Shown here: positions 24,286-37,846 of the stretch, one piece after another
How the letters are laid out: each line of letters opens with the position of its first letter
Position numbering within the stretch: position 1 is the first letter of the stretch
Assembly (NCBI GenBank): GCA_004802705.1
Contig: SGPL01000046.1
Coordinates: 36,718-100,717, forward strand
From: Bondarzewia mesenterica
Lineage: Eukaryota; Basidiomycota; Agaricomycetes; Russulales; Bondarzewiaceae
DNA: 64,000 nt
Direction of reading: 5' to 3'
Notes under the pieces: generated by a model
Databases searched by the model: none
The model's input: the letters and a program-made list of their open reading frames with translations, nothing else
What the model was told of the DNA's origin: nothing
Position numbers and translations under genes: made by a program

Positions 24286-24839
24286 GTTTGGGCCGACGAG
24301 GACTTTTGGGTGTCGTGGACCACCGTGGACCCACGAGTTGTTGTTCCTTTATCTCCTCCTTTTCATTCGTATTCTATAACCTTGTTTTCCGACCCGCTCC
24401 ATATGTATCGATAGACTACAGAAACTTCGGCAATATGCCGTATCTCTTTCGTGAGCATGTGGACGGTTTCCGCTTTCTTAGTCGGTCCTGTTGCGTTTAT
24501 CCCGCTGCTCTCGACGTGTGTACACTATCCTAGGATAAAGACCCTTGTGCTGGCGACGTGCACGGTGCGCGGGCATCCGGCCTCAGGGTCGTCGAGATCA
24601 GTCTTTGATGGTCACGGATGGGCGCAACGCCACATCCTCTTTGCAATCTCAAGAGTTGCTAACATCTCTCAAGAGGAATTAAGGATAGTAATCATGTCGC
24701 TCGGGCGCCCAGGAGAGAGCGGAAAGCATACACGCATCGTCCAAGAGGACCGCGTACGCAGAAAAAATTATGCATTTTAGTTGGCATCTCGAGACACGTA
24801 TCCCGGAAACCCATGGAACCTCAACAGCATAAAATAATA

Positions 24840-27371
24840 TCAGGCGGAAGCTTTGACAGTGGTAGCTGCTGGGGCACGGTTGCGCGGCGGAACACGCAGA
24901 CCTTTGGCTTTCATACGGTGTCGTTTTGCCTCTGCAAGAACCAGAGAAAAAAAAAGACATGATCAGATATCGTTCATGACCGGTGTTCGCCCGCAATTGG
25001 ATAACAAAGATGGGAAACGCACCTTCTAGGTAGGGTCTATCCTCCTCCTCGTCGAACTTAACCTCCTCCGTCATCTCTTCCTCATCAACCTCCATCTTCG
25101 ACGCCACCGCTCCTTTCTCGTTCTCCTCGTCCTTCTTTCCCTTCGTCCTCCTCTCCACCTTGAACTTCGCGACAAAGAACCCGTCCATGTTGTGCACGTG
25201 CGGATAGAATCGGCGCGTCAGCTTGACGCTGTCGTCGAACGTCTTGCCCCTGTACCGCGTGTATCCCTCGCGCCCGAACTCGAGGCCGGTATCAACGAGG
25301 TGGACATTGGGGCGCTTGCGCAGGGCGTAGTCGACTACGGCCTCGTTCTCGTCGACGGTCACGGAACAGGTCGAGTAGACGATGTACCCGCCCGTTTTGG
25401 AAGCAGGGTTGATGCTATCGATCGCGCAGAGGATGAGCTGCTTTTGGAGGTGGGAGAGCAGCGTGAAGTCGCGCTCAGACTGTACATACCGCGAAATTTG
25501 AACATCAATAATCAAGTCATGGAAATGATCGTGGAACGTTTGTGGAAAGCCTACCTTGTTGACTTTGACACTCGAGTCCTTGCTGATGACCCCTGTCCCG
25601 CTACATGGAGCATCGAGGAGCACGCGATCGAACCCGCCCATTACCTTTGGGAACTCACGTCCATCGTACGAGCATACCACGACATTTTTGGCCCCGAGAC
25701 GATGCACATTCGCAGTCAGACTCTTCGTGCGTGCCTTGTTAGCATCGTTCGCAAACACTACACCCGTGTTTTGCAAGAGAGCCGCGATGTGCGTTGTTTT
25801 GCCACCTGGTGCGGAAGCCATGTCGAGCACGCGTTCTTGTGGTTGGGGAGATAAAGCGATGACGGGGAGGAAGGAGGACGCGGCTTGAAGCATGTAATGA
25901 CCAGCAAGATATTCTGGTGTTGCACCTATTCAAACCAACACAATCATTCAACAGGCTGAACAATGAGACAGAGGAAGGGAAACAGTTACCTATTGGCACG
26001 GTACTTTCGAAGACTTGCAAACCCACGTTTGTCCATTTTCCGATGGGCTCAAGATTCACGCCTCTATTGACGAGGGCTTGCGCCAGATCCCTCCGTCTTG
26101 TGCGAAGAGTATTTGTTCGGATGGTCACTGGACGAGGGACTTCGTTCGCTTCGAAGAACTCAATTGCCTGCAAGTTCACCTTGTGAGATGCGCCTATTTT
26201 CAGTCAGTACAGGGCACACACCTCAGTCACAGGGAACAGTTGAAACAATTTCTCTGCCAAGAAATCGTTGTACCCGTAGTAGCTGGCGATGTCCGACACT
26301 AGCTGGTCAACATACTCCGATCGAGACCTGTGCGCCATATGAGTATATCAGCAAATTTGCCTAGTCAATTAAGAGGTGAATGAAGATTCACCTGCCAGTA
26401 TTTTCCCCAAGCTTCTTCCACCTACCCAACACCTTTACGCATTCCCGCATGCGTCGCTGCAAGACATGCACCTCGGTCCCACCTGTCTTTTTCTCCTCTT
26501 CCCTTTCCTCCACTGAAGGCAGCACGAATCCTTCCCCGCTCACACCCCCCGCCTCGTCTTCTTCCTCGTCGTCCATATCGTCCACTCCATCAAATTCATC
26601 ATCACCCTCGACCATCTCTGCTGCTCGTTGCAGCTCCTCTACATCAAGCTCGGCCTCCCTCGCCGCTCGGGCGTCGAGGGCTCGGGAGCGCGCCTCCATG
26701 TTCGCAAGAGTCACTGGACCGTCGTCATCGCCGTCCTCGTCAGAAGATGCATCAGAGGCGTTAGGTATAATTTTGGTCGGACGGTCGGCTTGTTTTGATC
26801 TCTTTGATTTGAGTTTTGAGGCAGGTATTGCGGGATCATCATGAGAAACATCCGAGCCCAAATCTAATTCTTGCACTGGACCACGGAGAAGATCCTCACT
26901 AGTGATGAAAGCATAAGACGTCAGTCCATCGCATCTAGCACGATACGGCTTACTCTTCAAGGTCGAATTCGTCGTTCTCGAGTTCGTCAAGGCCCTCATC
27001 ATCGCTATTGTTGAAAAGAGATCTAACAGGACAATAAGCATTTGAGTGCTAAATGAAAATTGCAAGACTCACATTGCTTCAGTCTTCAAATCAGCATCCT
27101 CCCAACCCTCGCTGCTTCCTCCCTCCTCAGCGTCTTCGACATCCTTACCACTTGCTTTCCCTCCCTTGGACTTTTGCTTCAACTCTTTTCCCTTCGCAAC
27201 CACTTTTCCCTTTCCTGCTGCCTCTTTGGCCTTTTTGGCGGGTCGTCTGCTCTCGTGCGTCTCAGGCTCCGCCTTGCGCTTTCCAAGTTTCTTTTGCGAG
27301 GGCTTTGCATTCTCGTAAAGAGGAGAAATGGGCTCCGGATTACCCTGCTTGTTTTTTGCGCGTCTTCCCAT
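24840..27371 (-). CDS. NOP2: NOP2/NSUN1-type nucleolar 25S rRNA cytosine-C5 methyltransferase
   Basis: Nop2 methylates a cytosine of 25S rRNA and is required for 60S subunit biogenesis in the nucleolus. The start at 27371 gives MGRRAKNKQGNPEPIS and a Lys-rich N-terminus (KKLGKRKAEPE, RRPAKKAKEAAGKGK) with nuclear/nucleolar targeting character. An acidic stretch around EDADL...DEDGDDDGP follows. The catalytic domain reads PRPVTIRTNTLRTRRRDLAQAL, YMLQAASSFLPVIAL, the SAM site LDMASAPGGKTTHIAALL, then DAPCSGTG and YSTCSVTVDENE, the two-cysteine signature of the RNA m5C methyltransferase family, then DGFFVAKFKV. An acidic linker and a basic C-terminal exon (EAKRHRMKAKGLRVPPRN) end at 24840. Introns are about 50-80 bp. 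It looks intact and constitutive. Confidence 0.95.
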
Positions 27372-27603
27372 GTTACGAGCAGTTATCTAGCTAAGATGAA
27401 GACCGGGAAAGAGTACCAAGCAACTCTGGGAAAAATTGGACTTCGTTGTTCCCTCTCGATTTGGAAACTATTCATGCACGTGGATGAAACCCAACCCTAA
27501 TCTCAGTTTCAGGTTTTGTCTGAACATTCAACAGTGAAGATCACTATTGACCTGAAATATCCTCCCTAATGGCGTCGGATAATGTCATATCATACGATGT
27601 TGG

Positions 27604-28405
27604 TTAACCGATCCTAATCCCTAGTGCCAAACCTGCCAGGAATGATGCCCGTGGTTGGAAATCCGCCGTCAAAAAATCCACCAACCATCTCCACAGCGAA
27701 TAAACAGTCGGGGGATGCCTGATCCCGTTCGCCTCTGTCGTGTAGAACAAGTTCTCGAACCGTGTCGACATGCGGCCCCAGTCAACCTTGGCAACATTAA
27801 CCGAGCCAAGATACTAAATCGACGTGCAGTAAGTTCAGATGCGAACAGTAATCATTGTCTTCCATGAAGTAGGACGGACCTGCAGCAGGACGAAGACGCC
27901 TCCAAGAGCGAAGGCGAGAGCTTTGGCTCCTTTCTTGATGAAGACTCCTGCGCAAATGCCGCACACTGTACCAAAAGAGAGTTCGTACAAGTTTACAGAG
28001 GATTGGGGTGGGGGCGGGAGGGGCGGGAGGTCAGAAGACTTTTCAGCGTTCTCAGGCAGACTACTGGTGGGTGGCGGGGATACGGTCTGTCCTGTCGCTA
28101 TGTTCATATTTTCAGTTTTCGCTCCTTCTGATTGAGTTGGTGCAAGGCTTACGTTCACAATAGATTGTCTTCCAGTTAGCAAGCATGGACAGCCCAAGGC
28201 CCGCACTCGCTATTCCCCCAGCTTTGAATGCGAAAGAAAATGACCTTTGACCAGCATGGTGCCTGCTACTCGCATTCTGTGAGTACATTCGGAGCGAGGA
28301 GCGTAGCTGATTGAACCCTGTTCTGGGAAGGCTCGGGAATAGAGCCAGCCCTGGGCGAACTACGGAAGCACGATGAGAAAAATAAGAGACATATGTTGAA
28401 GCCAT
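27604..28405 (-). CDS. FUN14: FUN14-domain mitochondrial outer membrane protein
   Basis: FUN14/FUNDC1 proteins are small multi-helix proteins of the mitochondrial outer membrane; the animal member is a mitophagy receptor. The start at 28405 (MASTYVSYFSHRASVVRPG) gives an Arg/Ser-rich presequence-like N-terminus, then KAGGIASAGLGLSMLANW. A Pro/Ser-rich exon (PPPTSSLPENAEKSSDLPP) precedes the FUN14 core LSFGTVCGICAGVFIKKGAKALAFALGGVFVLLQ, in which GxxxGxxxKKGxK is the hallmark. The last exon reads YLGSVNVAKVDWGRM, then FLAGLALGIRIG and stop. Three exons join in frame. It is separated by about 200 bp from the nuclease gene upstream. I find no obvious LIR motif, so a mitophagy role is inference. 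Confidence 0.88.
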
Positions 28406-28598
28406 TGGCTACGAGAGAAGCTCGGTACAAGGTGCAGTGATTGACAATATTTGTTTTGAGCCAAGGATCGAGAGAACTCTTTTGAACGTGCGGTGACGTC
28501 ATCCGCCCTTCTACTGTACTAGCTCAGATCCTCTTCATGCGCATTTCCACCACCGTTGAATCACAAGGTATGTATCCCTAATCCAAATTGAGTGCTGT

Positions 28599-29603
28599 TC
28601 AGCAATTCGCAAGGTAGCTCGACAGCGCAGTCTTCTCCGCACTATCGATCGCAAGGTCGTAGTAATGCTTGACGGTTACCCAGGCGCGCACGTAGGTGCA
28701 TTGGAAACTCTGCAAAGGAGGCATCCATTGGGCAGGATCTTTGTCACCTTTATGTGCGACGTCGTCAGTATCGTGCATTTTGAAGTGACGTGAATATGGG
28801 ACATACCTTTGGACTCATTCAAATTGTCCGTCACAGCAACAAGCTGTGGGCGAGTCAGATCATTCGCAAAGGCCTCACGCTGAGCGGCGGTCCAATCCTT
28901 AGCGCCAGAAATCCATGCCTATTTAAACACAGTGAGTACTTCTTAGCTATCCTCGACCGATTTCAGGATATGAAGTTACCTCCTTGAGAGGGACGAGGTG
29001 ATCCTGAAAGGCAACACCTAATAGTGAGCTCTTTCTCCAAGTGAATGCCGATTCGTTGAGGTGCTCACAATGTCTAGATCACTGGCGAGGGTAGTGGCGA
29101 CATTGTCATAAGGTGACACCCAGTCGCCCGAGGTAGCTTTGCAAGAGCTGTCTGTAACAACGTTCGTTCCATCTCTCTTCAAGACGGCTTGATAATCCCA
29201 TGTAAGTCGCACGTTCAGATCATTCATGTGCATTGGGCAACTCACTCTCCCTCGTGTCACAAGTACCAGAGACTGGGCAGAACGAAACGTGCGTCAGTTG
29301 CCGACCAATTACAATGCAATGACAACTGACTGGTATCCCAGGTCTTGAATTCGCTGCGAGCATAAGCGGGCGAATTCGAATCCACGGCGACCGTCACTGT
29401 CATGGTGGATGGTCAAGGATCAGTCATCGTGATAGCATGACAGTAAACCGATCCGATAAAGTGCACTTACACTCGCTCAGGTAGGTCCTTGCCGTGGACG
29501 CAGACACTGGTGCTGGAAGCGCCCTCTTTACAACCGGCATCGGATCGGCCAGAACGGTGCTAGCAAGGGCAACGAGAAGGAGAGGAAGACTCGAGCGCAA
29601 CAT
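28599..29603 (-). CDS. Secreted HNH-type nuclease family protein (DUF1524/GmrSD C-terminal)
   Basis: It starts at 29603 with a classical signal peptide (MLRSSLPLLLVALASTVLADP) followed by a KR site that could be Kex2-processed. The mature part reads AVDSNSPAYARSEFKTWDT, SGTCDTRE, VLKRDGTNVVTDSSCKATSG, WVSPYDN, then DHLVPLKEAWISGAKDWT, ANDLTRPQLVAVTDNLNESK, GDKDPAQWMPP and a C-terminal CTYVRAWVTVKHYYDL...LANC. DHxVPLxxAW with the later N and K residues is the metal-binding core of the DUF1524 His-Me-finger family, widespread in fungi and actinobacteria as secreted nucleases. There are about five short introns. The natural substrate is unproven; nutrient scavenging or competition are possibilities. 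Confidence 0.88.
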
Positions 29604-30377
29604 TTTGAGATCCTGTTGTTCTTTGGACGACTGGAATCTTCAACTCGATGCGTACTACAAACACTACCTCCCGACGCTGCTCTTTATATCATCTTCAAGA
29701 TATCTAATGTCCACGTTGTGTTGCACACATGCGCAATATCATGTGTTCAATGCTGCATAGGCGTCTTTTGTCGCCGCATCCGTATAAATCTCCTTATCAC
29801 TTCTCCATTTAAGCCGATGTCATTCCATCCGTGTAGCAACAGATCGTTAGATCCATCTAAAGTGTACTTACACAGCAGGCCGGGGCTGCTCGAGCTGTTC
29901 CTCATGCTCTTGGCATAGATATTGATCTTCCACAGTGCGAACTAGGAAGCAGGATACCATGTGGAACGGTCGGGGATTGCATTTGCCTGATCCGCTCAAT
30001 CCTATTACGCAAGGATAAGCCCTCATCACCATGTTGCGGCGATGACCAGCGTTCGATTTCGACCTGGGAAGGCGGAACCGTCTCCTCACGAGCAGGGCCC
30101 AACCTGAACGTGCTTTTTGGAGCGTTTCAGGATCAGGACCTGCTGGATTATCGAAGGTGGTGTAGGTTACAATAATGATGTCCATATCTACGATTTAAAT
30201 AAGAAACGGTTGTTATCGCAAATGGAACAACCGATTCGTTCTACGTACATCGCATTTAAGCAAATGAAGCGAAGAACACGAGCAAAGAATACACAGGAAA
30301 GGCGTCGTTTCGCGATACAAACCAATCCGTGTACGGGCGGTCGCTAACTGAATCACCTATGTGGATGAACCCGAAAG
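29604..30377. other. Intergenic, nothing recognised
   Basis: About 775 bp between two minus-strand genes. It holds the nuclease promoter and the 3' UTR of the upstream gene. A 105-codon minus-strand open stretch (29868-30185) has no recognisable motif and I do not support it as a gene. Confidence 0.45.
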
Positions 30378-32686
30378 TCAAGCCCCTCCTGTCGCAGCGC
30401 CCATCACGAGCCTCCTCCATTGGGACGGATCGTCGACTCGACCGTCAACTCTTCCTTGTTCGCCCAACGCATGCACATGCACAACCTGACTAGTGCCCTT
30501 GTATCCGTACGGTCCCTGCACGTTTCCGTTGGGCACAGAAGCATAACGGCGAATACTCATTCCTCGTCCAGGATGGCCGCTAAAGCCGCCAGACAAGGGA
30601 ACAGCACCATAAGCTGCAGGATGTGTAGTATGTGCCTCGAAACGCAGGTAAGCGCTCAAGGGACGACCGTTTCGCAAGTGGCCACTGCTGGAGTTTGCGG
30701 TTGCAGGCGATGCGGGAAGGGGATGGCCAAACGCACCCGGAGCAGTTGGGTAATAGTGAAAGCTAGCAGCATCGGAGTGAATGGACTGGGCACTCGGCGT
30801 AGTTGAATGTGCACGAGGTGGAACGATGTGGGGAGTGCGCGGGGCTGCTAAGTATCCGTTCGATTGCAACGCAGGTGGACTGGAGAATGCAAATGGATTG
30901 GGCAGGATATAAGGACTCGGGTATGAACGGGAATGCTGGTGATAGGCTGGGGCGATTGCTTCGGGAGCATAGGCAACGGGATTATAGTCCAAGTATCCAG
31001 TGTGNGGTGTGATGTTGAACANATACGGCGGCGGNTCCGAATACGGGTTCCANGACGCTNCCAAAGCCTTCTNTGGGAGCATAGGGAAGTCTTTAAGAAT
31101 TTCCATGCTACCGTCCGAGTNTGCCTTGTTCATATGCATCTCNGCACGCAACGTCGAGGCCGAAGAGGTAGATGAGACGGCNGTGGATGTCGTACGAACG
31201 GAGTCGGGGGTGTCAGAGCGCGGTATATTGTCTCGAAANGGGTTGGGNAACGGTAGAGAGCGAGGGGGGTATCTGTTNGAGTGCATTGAGGGGCGTGGGG
31301 ACAAGGACGGATANGGTGAAAAATATTCTTGGGAAGCGGGCATTCGTCCGGGAGCNGGAGTGCTAGGAGTGCTGACTGGGGTTTGCGTACGGGCCATGGC
31401 CATAGAAAAAGAAGAGATGGTGCCCGGTGTGCGAAGGGGCACATCGAGTCCGCCGTAGTTTTNTCGATGTTGCTGTGGCTGCTGCCATGACAGAGGCGTC
31501 TCCATTCGAGGGGTATAATCCGTGTCTCCATTGACGACGTAAAGTGCACGGGACTCTGATGGAAGCATCACAGACTCTCTTCTGCTATCATTGAGGCTCT
31601 CATTATCCAATAGCGGAGAGTGAGAATTTACGGACGATTGGGACTGCCTGTTGACCTTCGGTGTAGTCGGCGGTAAGTCCACAGCAGGCTTTCCCGAAAG
31701 CGATGCAATCGGTCGAGGCAAGCAGGCCATTACGCACAATGTTAAAGAGTATCCAAGAACTAGATTGTATATGAGCTCCAAAGTTTGTTTTCATAGATGC
31801 AAGCTCTTACCGAGTCCGGCCAACACCCAACAACCCACCCATATCACAAAGTTGAATTTCCGGCATGTCGCTTCCGGACCTTGGAGACAAAATCACATCT
31901 CAAAATGGTACAGACGAACAAGCAGACTTGAAGTACCCACCCAGATTGACACAAGGAAGGCCTGGACCAAAAATCGTGAAGATAATGGCACTCCCTGTTG
32001 ATCATTGAAGTGGTCAGAGTTGACAATTTTTTGTGGCTCAATACAGTGTCTTATTTACCCAAGTGCAGGAGGAGGAGAAATCCAGCACGGGCAAAGTCTA
32101 ACCAAAGGCGAAAGTAAACAACAATCCTAAGGGAAGGTAAGTGATGAGAGATGCGCAACCAAAAAAAAAATCTCACATGAGATATAATAAGATAGCCGTA
32201 AAACCATGAACGGCGACGAGGCTCAACATGATCGCACCTAAACGATCCAATCACAGTTAACTGAAAAGCTCACTGAATAGTCCAAAAATGACTGACGCTG
32301 AGGAAGATCAAAGTGACTCCATTCTCGCACCACCAGGATGACAAACATAATCGACCATGCGATGCATAGAAGTATAAGCAGAGCTGTAGATTCATAACGA
32401 GAGCTGAGGTAAAGCATAAATCAGTGAGAAAAGACAGTACTTACAGAAGACAACAATTCTTGCCCTACGAAACAATGTCCAAGCTTCCATAACGTCCCGA
32501 AAAGATTAACGAATGGAGTGAATGAAAGCGAAGGATAGAATAGAGCAACGAAAGAACGAAAGTGAAACCGCACGACCAGGATCCCAAAAGTACCGATACT
32601 TGAGGGGAAGACCAGATCGAACGAAGGACTGACCCAGTCAGTACGAAGGAATAAGGGGGGGCGTTCCGAGGATCCGTGGTGGACAT
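30378..32686 (-). CDS. Multi-pass membrane protein with long Ser/Pro-rich cytoplasmic tail
   Basis: I do not recognise the family. It starts at 32686 with MSTTDPRNAPPYSFVLTG, followed by several short exons rich in hydrophobic helices: VSVLLGSWSCGFTFVLSLLY, then (after EAWTLFRRARIVVF) ESTALLILLCIAWSIMFVIL, GAIMLSLVAVHGFTAILLYL, KFNFVIWVGCWVLAGL and ELIYNLVLGYSLTLCVMACL. This suggests five to seven membrane segments. A long last exon of about 450 residues carries a Ser/Pro/Tyr-rich tail (RESVMLPSESRALYVVNGDT, RTPGTISSFSMAMART) ending VDDPSQWRRLVMGAATGGA. The layout recalls fungal 7-TM receptor-like proteins with phosphorylatable tails, but that is inference. Ambiguous bases at about 31000-31460 obscure part of the tail. 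Exact exon borders in the N-terminal half are uncertain. Confidence 0.65.
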
Positions 32687-34167
32687 AAGTCAGACCTTTT
32701 GAGATGCTTCCTCATCGGCCACTTCGGAGGCCGTGAATGTGTTGACAAGATGGACAGATGGACACGAGGAGGCAATGGCAGTTGCAGCCCCGAATGCGGG
32801 GAGATCATAATGGGCGCTGCAGGTGCCAGATATTGACGAGACGCCCACAACATATCAAAAGCCAGATTTCAGAGGAGAAGTCGAAGTTTACACACTTCAA
32901 AAGAATATGTGCCGGCAAGGGAACGAATTGATGCCGCCCAATCCTGCCCAATCGCGCTCCGCGAAGATCATGCGTCGGATGTAACGGTCACATGATCTTC
33001 TTCTTCATTGAGTCACTGTCTTGACAGCCTGGGTTTTGCGCGCTCGTCGTCTCCAACGGCCAGACTGCCAGTGCTTCATTCTGAGCGCAGTAATAGCCAT
33101 CAGGCTGTGATCCTTCCAACGCTTTCGTCTGCCCTTTTCTGATATATTACCTTGCTGGACCGCAAGATTCAAAGTCAAATCATACACCGGTGTGTTATTT
33201 GATGAACACAAACTCCTTGTGTATGCTTGAGTCTGGTGCTCACCTGAGACATTGAGGGCTCAAGTGGATTCTTAATCGTTTGGTGCGTGCTTACCGCCAT
33301 CAACATGCATTCACTATGTATTTCGTTCGCACCGACTGGCCAGTTTGGTCAGCGACAGTAAGCCTGCGTGGTCTAAATCTGACTCATTCTCCCTCTCTCG
33401 CAGATAGTCTGCTACAATATATTGTTAGATGCGCGGTACTCCTTCCAATTCCCACAGACGCATGGAGAGTGCGTGCGCAACATCAGATGTATCCCAATTA
33501 CGCCGGAATACCGCCGCAGCCTATGACTTGCTGAGCAGAAGTTGCAATTGCCTGGGCTATTTATAAAGGCGCCGTTCCTATTCCATGGCTTTGTATCAGC
33601 ATTCCTGAAGGTGTATGGTCAGTGTCTGCAATCACCCGGTCGCACGTTGGATTCGTCACGATTCAGACTTGTCTACTCGAAGATGGCAGATCAACTTAGA
33701 GCTTAACGAGGCTAGTCTCCCTGAGGCAGAGTGGCTACTCGTCAACGTGCGACGTCGACGCTTCAGCGCTCAGCCCTTGTGCACTCGTGCCCGGTCAGAG
33801 GGATCCACTAACCATCATTCAGGTTTTCCCAAGTGAGTTACCCTTCGCCCGACATTTGATTTAGGCAGAAACAAACTTCTGCCCACCGATCTTGTAAAGC
33901 TACTACATACAGCTTAGTGTGACTGTATTTAAAAACCAAGTGATTGAATCTTACCGTTCCCCTGCAGTCGACCTCACTTGCAGGTTTGCAAGGAGACGGC
34001 GGTGACGACGAAGGATCCCGAAGTTCGAATAACAGAGGTTGGACCCCAGGGCACCTTGATACCCAAATGGAGTAATCGGAGATGATTGACTCATTTCAGC
34101 ATGAGTGTTTTTCGAAGCCTCCAAGTTCGTCTTCAAGGGTTTTTTCAATTTTCTGCACGAATTCACC
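32687..34167. other. Intergenic between divergent genes; holds repeat copy C
   Basis: About 1.5 kb of promoter-side DNA shared by the membrane protein and argininosuccinate lyase genes. A TATTTATAAAG sequence near 33558 could be a TATA box but has no gene close downstream. Repeat copy C lies at 33712-33746. I see no credible coding sequence. Confidence 0.45.
33712..33746 (+). repeat. Short dispersed repeat, copy C (weaker)
   Basis: CTAGTCTCCCTGAGGCAGAGTGGCTACTCGTCAAC matches the core of copies A (5763) and B (60416) in about 30 of 35 positions, in the same orientation as copy A. The similarity ends after GTCAAC. By eye alone this could be partly chance. Confidence 0.4.
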
Positions 34168-35950
<1,783 letters not shown>

Positions 35951-36297
35951 GTGAAATCCCATAAAACCGAAAACCAGTTGTACGAGTTGTAGGCATCAAG
36001 GCATACATATATTTGAATAGAGGCCCAAGGCCCCAAACCAGAGCTGAAATTTAACCGAAGAGTAAAACTCAGTTGCTACAACCAGGAATCGGCCCACGCC
36101 ACAGCAGTACTGTGCTCACTCCACAGCCTCCAACAGTAGCGCCGGTAGCTGTACCGCCCCTCTCAATACCCTCATTACCCACCGGTGCTCCTATTCTCAC
36201 CATTCCGCAACATTGATTGTTGCCCAACTTCGACTGAGCTATCGTTCATCAATACCTTTTCTTGGTTTGACCCGTTACCACCTGCACATACCCCATC
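35951..36297. other. Intergenic, nothing recognised
   Basis: About 350 bp between argininosuccinate lyase and the syntaxin gene on the same strand. It must contain the syntaxin promoter. No motif stands out. Confidence 0.45.
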
Positions 36298-37846
36298 ATG
36301 GCTAGAGACAGACTTGCAGCAATGAGAGTGAGCCATCAATTCTTCTCCGTGCTTCTTGTTCAATTTCTCACAAGGCCCTGACGACTCTCCTATCAAGGCC
36401 CAGCAGGGTGGTGGCAATACGAGCAAGTGTGTATCGTTTTTCTGTTGCCCTCTTCAACTTGTGGAATCCCATACACTCATGCCTTTCATGCGCTTCTCGC
36501 AGCAACTCGTACCCGACACAATATTCTGGCGGTGGAGGAGGCTACAACAACCGTCAGCCAAACCCTTTCGCTCAACAAGATGATGCCTCCAGTTACGAAA
36601 TGGCGGACGTTAAGGATAGCACGACACATCTGACTGCAGGGCTCGGAGGGGATCCTATGTCTGCGTTTTATGACGAGGTTCGTCCCCTCACCATGCTCGA
36701 TTTTTCTTTCTGGATGCGCATTATTTTTCTGGTTCAAATAGATCGCGTCTATACAAGACAGCATCAAGGCGTTCAATGACAGCATCTCGCGCATATCAGA
36801 CCTGCATTCACGCTCGCTGAATAACATGGACGACAATGCTGCACAGCGGAACGCGCAGCAGCTCGAAGAACTTGTGGCGGACACGAGCTCGATGAGCAGT
36901 ATGTTGAAGCGGAGGGTCAAGGCGCTCGAACGTCAGGGCGGTCAAGGGCGCGATGGCCAAATTAAGAAGCAGCAGGTGAGACCTTCAGGCTGTCCTCGTT
37001 GTCTCGTCTGACCTATCGAGATGCCATTTTTTTCCTCTGCGATTTCTGTAGACGGGGCTGGTCAAGGCAAAGTTCATGGAGGCGATCCAGAGTTACCAGC
37101 TAGTGGAGCAGCAGTATAGACAGAAATATAAACAAAGAATGGAGCGGCAATTCAAAATCGGTACGTGTATTTGACATCTGTTTTGTTCAACACAACTCAT
37201 CGTTTGTGGTGATCGCAGTGAAGCCGGATGCTACGCCGGAGGAAGTTAAGGCTGTCGTTGAGGATGACCAAGGTGGTCAAATATTCTCGCAAGCGGTAAG
37301 CACGCGCTCGTCCTTGTCTGGCAGACGTCTGATTGATCGCTCGTGAAGCTTATGAATTCGCGCATGGGCGAATCCCGCGCGGCATATCGTGAAGTCCAGG
37401 AGCGGCATGCCGATATCAAGCGCATTGAGAAGACGCTTGCGGAGCTCGCACAATTATTCAATGACGTGAGTCGATGAAAGGCTTACCGTGAAGAGCGCAA
37501 CAGCTGACTTTGTTCTAGATGAGCATACTCGTCGAGCAACAAGACGAAACGATCAATGTCATTGAGGCGCAAGCGGCCACGGTCGAAAAGGATGTCGAAA
37601 CTGGGTCAGTCCTTTTTCTCGTTCACTTTTTCCACAGCAGCGCGCTTAGATGGTATTGACGATTCGTGTTTTAGTCTCGGGTACACCGACAAGGCTGTGG
37701 ACTCTGCGCGCGCTGCTCGCAAGAAGCGATGGATCTGCTTCTTCATCATCCTCATCATCCTCATCATCATTGCCATTGTCGTGGCTGTTGTCGTCGTGCA
37801 GAACGTTAACAAGAACAAGACCACCACCACCAAGAGCACCAATTAG
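36298..37846 (+). CDS. SSO1: Plasma membrane t-SNARE, Sso1/2-type syntaxin
   Basis: This Qa-SNARE acts in fusion of exocytic vesicles with the plasma membrane. The start at 36298 gives MARDRLAAMR, then two small exons leading into YSGGGGGYNNRQPNPFAQQD. The Habc domain follows (MSAFYDE, IQDSIKAFNDSISRISDLHS, QQLEELVADTSSMSSMLKRR, TGLVKAKFMEAIQSYQLVEQQYRQKYKQ). The SNARE helix reads ERHADIKRIEKTLAELAQLFNDMSILVEQQDETINVIEA, with the zero-layer Gln in VEQQ. The juxtamembrane segment ARAARKKRW is basic, and the tail anchor is FFIILIILIIIAIVVAVVVV. It ends in a Lys/Thr-rich stretch. About seven exons join in frame and the length is near 330 residues. It is complete and well conserved. Confidence 0.93.

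Noticed and set aside
25192..25854. 220-codon plus-strand open frame opposite NOP2
   Set aside because: It is the antisense of the catalytic domain of NOP2 and has no independent signature.
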